DNA from: Rhizobium johnstonii 3841
GTDB lineage: Bacteria > Pseudomonadota > Alphaproteobacteria > Rhizobiales > Rhizobiaceae
Assembly (NCBI RefSeq): GCF_000009265.1
Contig: NC_008383.1
Span: forward strand, 1 to 64,000
Length of the DNA stretch: 64,000 bases
Direction of reading: 5' to 3'
A model generated the notes under the pieces. It was not told the origin of the DNA, did not search any database, and saw nothing but the letters and a program-made list of their open reading frames with translations. Made by a program: the position numbers and the translations under genes. Of the stretch, positions 61,298-64,000 are shown in pieces. The first letter of the stretch is position 1. The number at the start of each line of letters is the position of its first letter.

Positions 61298-62716
61298 GTG
61301 ATCGCTAGGAGTGGGTCTAAACGCTGGGTTTCGGCCGCAGACGCGGCCGCCCGAAAAGCCGGGGTGCATGTCGGCATGCCGGCGGCCAAAGCACAGGCGC
61401 TTTTCCGTGGCCTGATGTTGGTCGATGCGGATCCTGTAAAGGATGCCGCAGCACTCGAACGCATCACCCTTTGGGCGCTGACGCTCTACTCACCGATCGT
61501 CGCAGTCGATGGCATCGACGGGATCGTCATGGATACCGAGGGTGCCGATCACCTGCAGGGCGGCGAGCTGCCAATGGTGACGAAGATCGCCAATCAGTTC
61601 CTGGCAAAGAAGCTCACTCCGCGGGTCGCGATCGCCGACACCTGGGGTGCGGCCCACGCCTGCGCCCGTGCCATCAGCCGCGAGACGGTCATCGTACCGA
61701 TCGGCGAGACGGTGCGCGCCGTCGAAAAGCTGCCGATATCGTTGCTGCGCCTTCCCGGGAAAGTCGTCAGCGATCTGCGCACGCTCGGTTTCCAGACGAT
61801 CGGCGAATTGGCCAACACGCCGCGCGCGCCGCTGACGCTTCGTTTCGGTCCGGAGATTGGCCGGCGGCTCGACCAGATGTTCGGCCGAGTCTCCGAACCG
61901 ATCGATCCGATCCGCACCGCCGAGCTGATTGAAGTGAGCCGCGCCTTTGCCGAACCGATCGGCGCTGCCGAAACCATCAACAAATATGTCGGTCGGCTGG
62001 TCGTGCAATTGATCGAGGAGCTTCAGAAACGCGGCCTTGGCGTTCGCCGGGCGGATCTGATCGTCGAGAAGGTCGATGGTGCCAGGCAGGCAATCCGCGC
62101 CGGCGCGGTGAAGCCGGTGCGCGACGTCGCCTGGCTGACGAAGCTGTTTCGCGATCGAACGGAGAAGATCGAGCCCGGCTTCGGGATCGAGAAGCTCACC
62201 CTGGTTGCGGTCATAGTCGAGCCGCTGGAGGAGCGCCAGAGGTCGTCATCGCTGGTCGAGGAGGAAGTGAAGGACGTGACGCCATTGATCGATATCTATG
62301 GCAACCGCGGGCAGCGCGTGTATCGGGTGGCGCCGGTTGCCTCCGACGTGCCCGAGCGCTCCGTCCAGCGCATCAGTCCTGCTGCCGATCCGGTCGAGGT
62401 CACCTGGGTCAGCCATTGGCGCCGGCCTGTCCGGCTGCTGGCCCGTCCCGAGCTGATCGAAGCGATTGCCTTGCTACCGGACCGTCCGCCGGTATCGATC
62501 ACCTGGCGCGGCAAGCGCCGGAAGGTCAAGCGGGCCGATGGGCCCGAGAGGATTTTTGGCGAGTGGTGGCGGCGCGACGCCGAGATGGAGGCGGTGCGGG
62601 ATTATTTCGTCATCGAAGACGAGGCCGGCGAGCGTCTCTGGGTGTTTCGTTCCGGTGATGGCATCGATCCTGAAACCGGAAACCATCGCTGGTTCTGCCA
62701 TGGGATCTTCGCATGA
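61298..62716 (+). CDS. imuB: ImuB, Y-family polymerase-like mutasome protein, 5' truncated
   Basis: ImuB links DnaE2 to the beta clamp in the SOS mutasome (imuA-imuB-dnaE2); it has the Y-polymerase fold without polymerase activity. ORF of 472 aa from GTG 61298. Segments are RWVSAADAAARKAGVHVGMP, GIVMDTEGADHLQGGE and the C-terminal VTWRGKRRKVKRADGPERIF. Family homology begins earlier in the same frame, at LPTDRIRRADP (61238), but no start codon is available there: the first ten or so residues are lost at the junction with the XRE gene. imuA is missing. It overlaps dnaE2 (ATGA at 62713). Confidence 0.8.
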   Translation: MIARSGSKRWVSAADAAARKAGVHVGMPAAKAQALFRGLMLVDADPVKDAAALERITLWALTLYSPIVAVDGIDGIVMDTEGADHLQGGELPMVTKIANQFLAKKLTPRVAIADTWGAAHACARAISRETVIVPIGETVRAVEKLPISLLRLPGKVVSDLRTLGFQTIGELANTPRAPLTLRFGPEIGRRLDQMFGRVSEPIDPIRTAELIEVSRAFAEPIGAAETINKYVGRLVVQLIEELQKRGLGVRRADLIVEKVDGARQAIRAGAVKPVRDVAWLTKLFRDRTEKIEPGFGIEKLTLVAVIVEPLEERQRSSSLVEEEVKDVTPLIDIYGNRGQRVYRVAPVASDVPERSVQRISPAADPVEVTWVSHWRRPVRLLARPELIEAIALLPDRPPVSITWRGKRRKVKRADGPERIFGEWWRRDAEMEAVRDYFVIEDEAGERLWVFRSGDGIDPETGNHRWFCHGIFA

Positions 62717-63582
62717 GTTATGCCGAGCTGCAGGTCACGACCCATTTTTCCTTCCTGCGCGGCGCAAGCTCAGCGCAGGAACTGTTCGAGACCGCCAAGG
62801 CTCTCGGCATCGAAGCTCTCGGCGTTGTCGATCGCAATTCCCTTGCCGGGATTGTCCGGGCGCTCGAAGCATCGCGCGCCACGGGATTACGCCTCCTTGT
62901 CGGTTGCCGGCTCGATCTGCAAGACGGCATGTCGGTGCTGGTCTATCCGAGCGACCGGGCTGCCTATTCCCGGCTGACTCGTCTCATCACGCTTGGCAAG
63001 TCGCGCGGCGGCAAGAACAACTGCATCCTGCATTGGGATGATGTCATCGCATACACCGACGGCATGATCGGCATTCTGGTGCCGGACCTGCCGGATGACG
63101 TCTGTGCGATCCAGCTGCGCAAGATGGCCGAGCTGTTTGGTGATCGGGCCTATGTGTCGCTCTGCCTCCGGCGTCGGCAGAACGACCAGCTGCGGCTGCA
63201 TGAGATTTCCAATCTTGCGGCGCGGTTCAAGGTGAAGACGGTCGTCACCAATGACATCCTCTTCCACGAACCAGGTCGCCGGCAGTTGCAGGACATCGTC
63301 ACCTGCATTCGCACCCGCACCACAATCGACGATGTCGGCTTCGAGCGCGAGCGCCACGCCGACCGCTATCTGAATCCGCCGGAAGAAATGGAGCGGTTGT
63401 TTCGGCGGTACCGGCACGCCCTCGCGCCAACTATCGGCGGCCTTTGTATTGACACCGTTCCTTGCTGTCCAGGATCACCGGAATTTGGCCGGAATGCGAC
63501 AAATGCAGCATGCACGCTATCAAAGTGCCGCCTTCGAGCGAGTGGCGTGTTACGCATTGGCTCGGGACGCTGCTCCGCGTAA
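62713..63582 (+). pseudogene. dnaE2: DnaE2 error-prone polymerase, N-terminal fragment
   Basis: The first 235 or so residues of DnaE2 (imuC): the PHP domain with TTHFSFLRGASSAQELFE, GVVDRNSLAGIVRALEA and TNDILFHEPGRRQLQDIVTC. A full protein has about 1,080 aa. Homology stops at RRYRHALA (about 63425), and the frame runs on into unrelated sequence until 63582. The polymerase palm with its catalytic aspartates is missing, so there is no polymerase activity. Its start overlaps the imuB stop. Confidence 0.88.
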
Positions 63583-64000
63583 TACATCTGAGACCAGCGC
63601 AAGCTCATCCTCATTGCTGTAGTAGTGGGGCGAAAAACGGACGGCGTCGTTCCTGACGCTGCATTTCACGTCGGCAGCATCTAAGTCTGCAAACAGGACG
63701 CTGGTGGCCATCTTTGGATTCTTCAGCAGGATGATGCCCGACTGGGATTCTTCCGGCCAATCACTCATGATTTCGTACCCTGCGGATTTAGCCTGCGTCC
63801 GAATTCGCGCTCCGAGTTCCATAACATAACTCTCGATCTTCTCCATGCCGATGGAATCGATCTCTTCAAGCCTCTTGGCCAATCCGAAGATGCCTGCGCC
63901 GTTCTCGGTGCCTGGTTCGAACCGCTTGGCGTCTGGAAGAAAATCGAGAACGCGATGAAAGGAGAAGGCGTCGTTCACACTCAACCAACCGACGATGCGC
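63550..64000 (-). CDS. C-terminal part of a class V aminotransferase (runs off the window)
   Basis: The 3' 150 codons of a PLP-dependent class V aminotransferase/cysteine-desulfurase-like protein; the frame is open through the right edge. Seen are RIVGWLSVNDAFSFHRVLD, PGTENGAGIFGLAKRLEEI (substrate-loop region of the C-terminal half) and VRFSPHYYSNEDELALVSDV (typical C-terminal Arg-Phe-Ser motif). The PLP lysine would lie outside the window. Its end overlaps the tail of the dnaE2 frame. Confidence 0.75.
   Translation of the reverse strand, partial: RIVGWLSVNDAFSFHRVLDFLPDAKRFEPGTENGAGIFGLAKRLEEIDSIGMEKIESYVMELGARIRTQAKSAGYEIMSDWPEESQSGIILLKNPKMATSVLFADLDAADVKCSVRNDAVRFSPHYYSNEDELALVSDVLRGAASRANA

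Noticed and set aside
1..64000. tRNA genes, rRNA genes, CRISPR arrays, and conjugation (tra/trb, oriT) functions
   Set aside because: I saw no tRNA-like TPsiC arms with paired stems, no regularly spaced repeats, and no relaxase or mating-pair genes among the frames.

Overview
The window opens on a complete repABC partition/replication operon (repA at base 1, then repB and repC), the replicator type of large rhizobial and agrobacterial plasmids. A DUF1612/HTH gene of the 'RHE_PE00001' type, an ietAS stability/defence pair, a tyrosine recombinase next to repABC and rhizobial codon use all point to a Rhizobiaceae plasmid (Rhizobium or a close relative), probably rotated to start at repA. I see no tRNA, rRNA, CRISPR array or conjugation genes.

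Layout. (1) 1-3672: repA, a 43-codon ORF carrying a parS-like palindrome, repB, an antisense ctRNA with its own promoter and terminator, repC. (2) 3724-10689: an accessory block of four large, little-known genes: a PD-(D/E)xK-like/P-loop NTPase fusion, a 533-aa orphan on the other strand, a 368-aa protein with a PD...ExK-like motif, and a HEPN-like protein. This is the best candidate for an undescribed (probably anti-phage) system. (3) 10741-17335: tyrosine recombinase, DUF1612 regulator, two small genes, and ietA-ietS (AAA ATPase plus subtilase), a known plasmid addiction and phage-defence pair. (4) 17850-20748: a TauE/SafE remnant, an AraC/GlxA regulator, a monooxygenase gene with an internal amber stop, and two small exported proteins ending at a strong terminator.

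(5) 21088-41167: a catabolic island. A three-subunit molybdenum hydroxylase (FAD, 2Fe-2S and molybdopterin subunits) with a CoxG-like protein and an alpha/beta hydrolase is followed by a complete branched-chain-type ABC importer, a chemoreceptor, a LysR regulator, cofactor genes (MobA-like nucleotidyltransferase, moaA, XdhC), a TetR regulator, a cyclase-family hydrolase and a dehydrogenase. Together they look like sensing, uptake, hydroxylation and hydrolytic breakdown of one small cyclic compound, with cofactor supply included; the substrate cannot be read from sequence. A frameshifted AraC gene follows. (6) 42920-50592: LacI regulator, HisD-family dehydrogenase, pntA/pntB transhydrogenase and acetyl-CoA synthetase, a carbon/redox module.

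(7) 50624-59877: a frameshifted FAH hydrolase, a TetR/MFS pair with two clear operators, SDR, aldo-keto reductase, then decaying genes (frameshifted HSL-type hydrolase, broken glutathione S-transferase), a quinol-monooxygenase-like protein and a lipocalin-like protein. (8) 60047-64000: IS66 and IS3 remnants, an XRE regulator and imuB that truncate each other at their 5' ends, a dnaE2 fragment, and the 3' end of a class V aminotransferase running off the window. Decay increases toward the right, as expected of accessory plasmid DNA rebuilt by insertion sequences.
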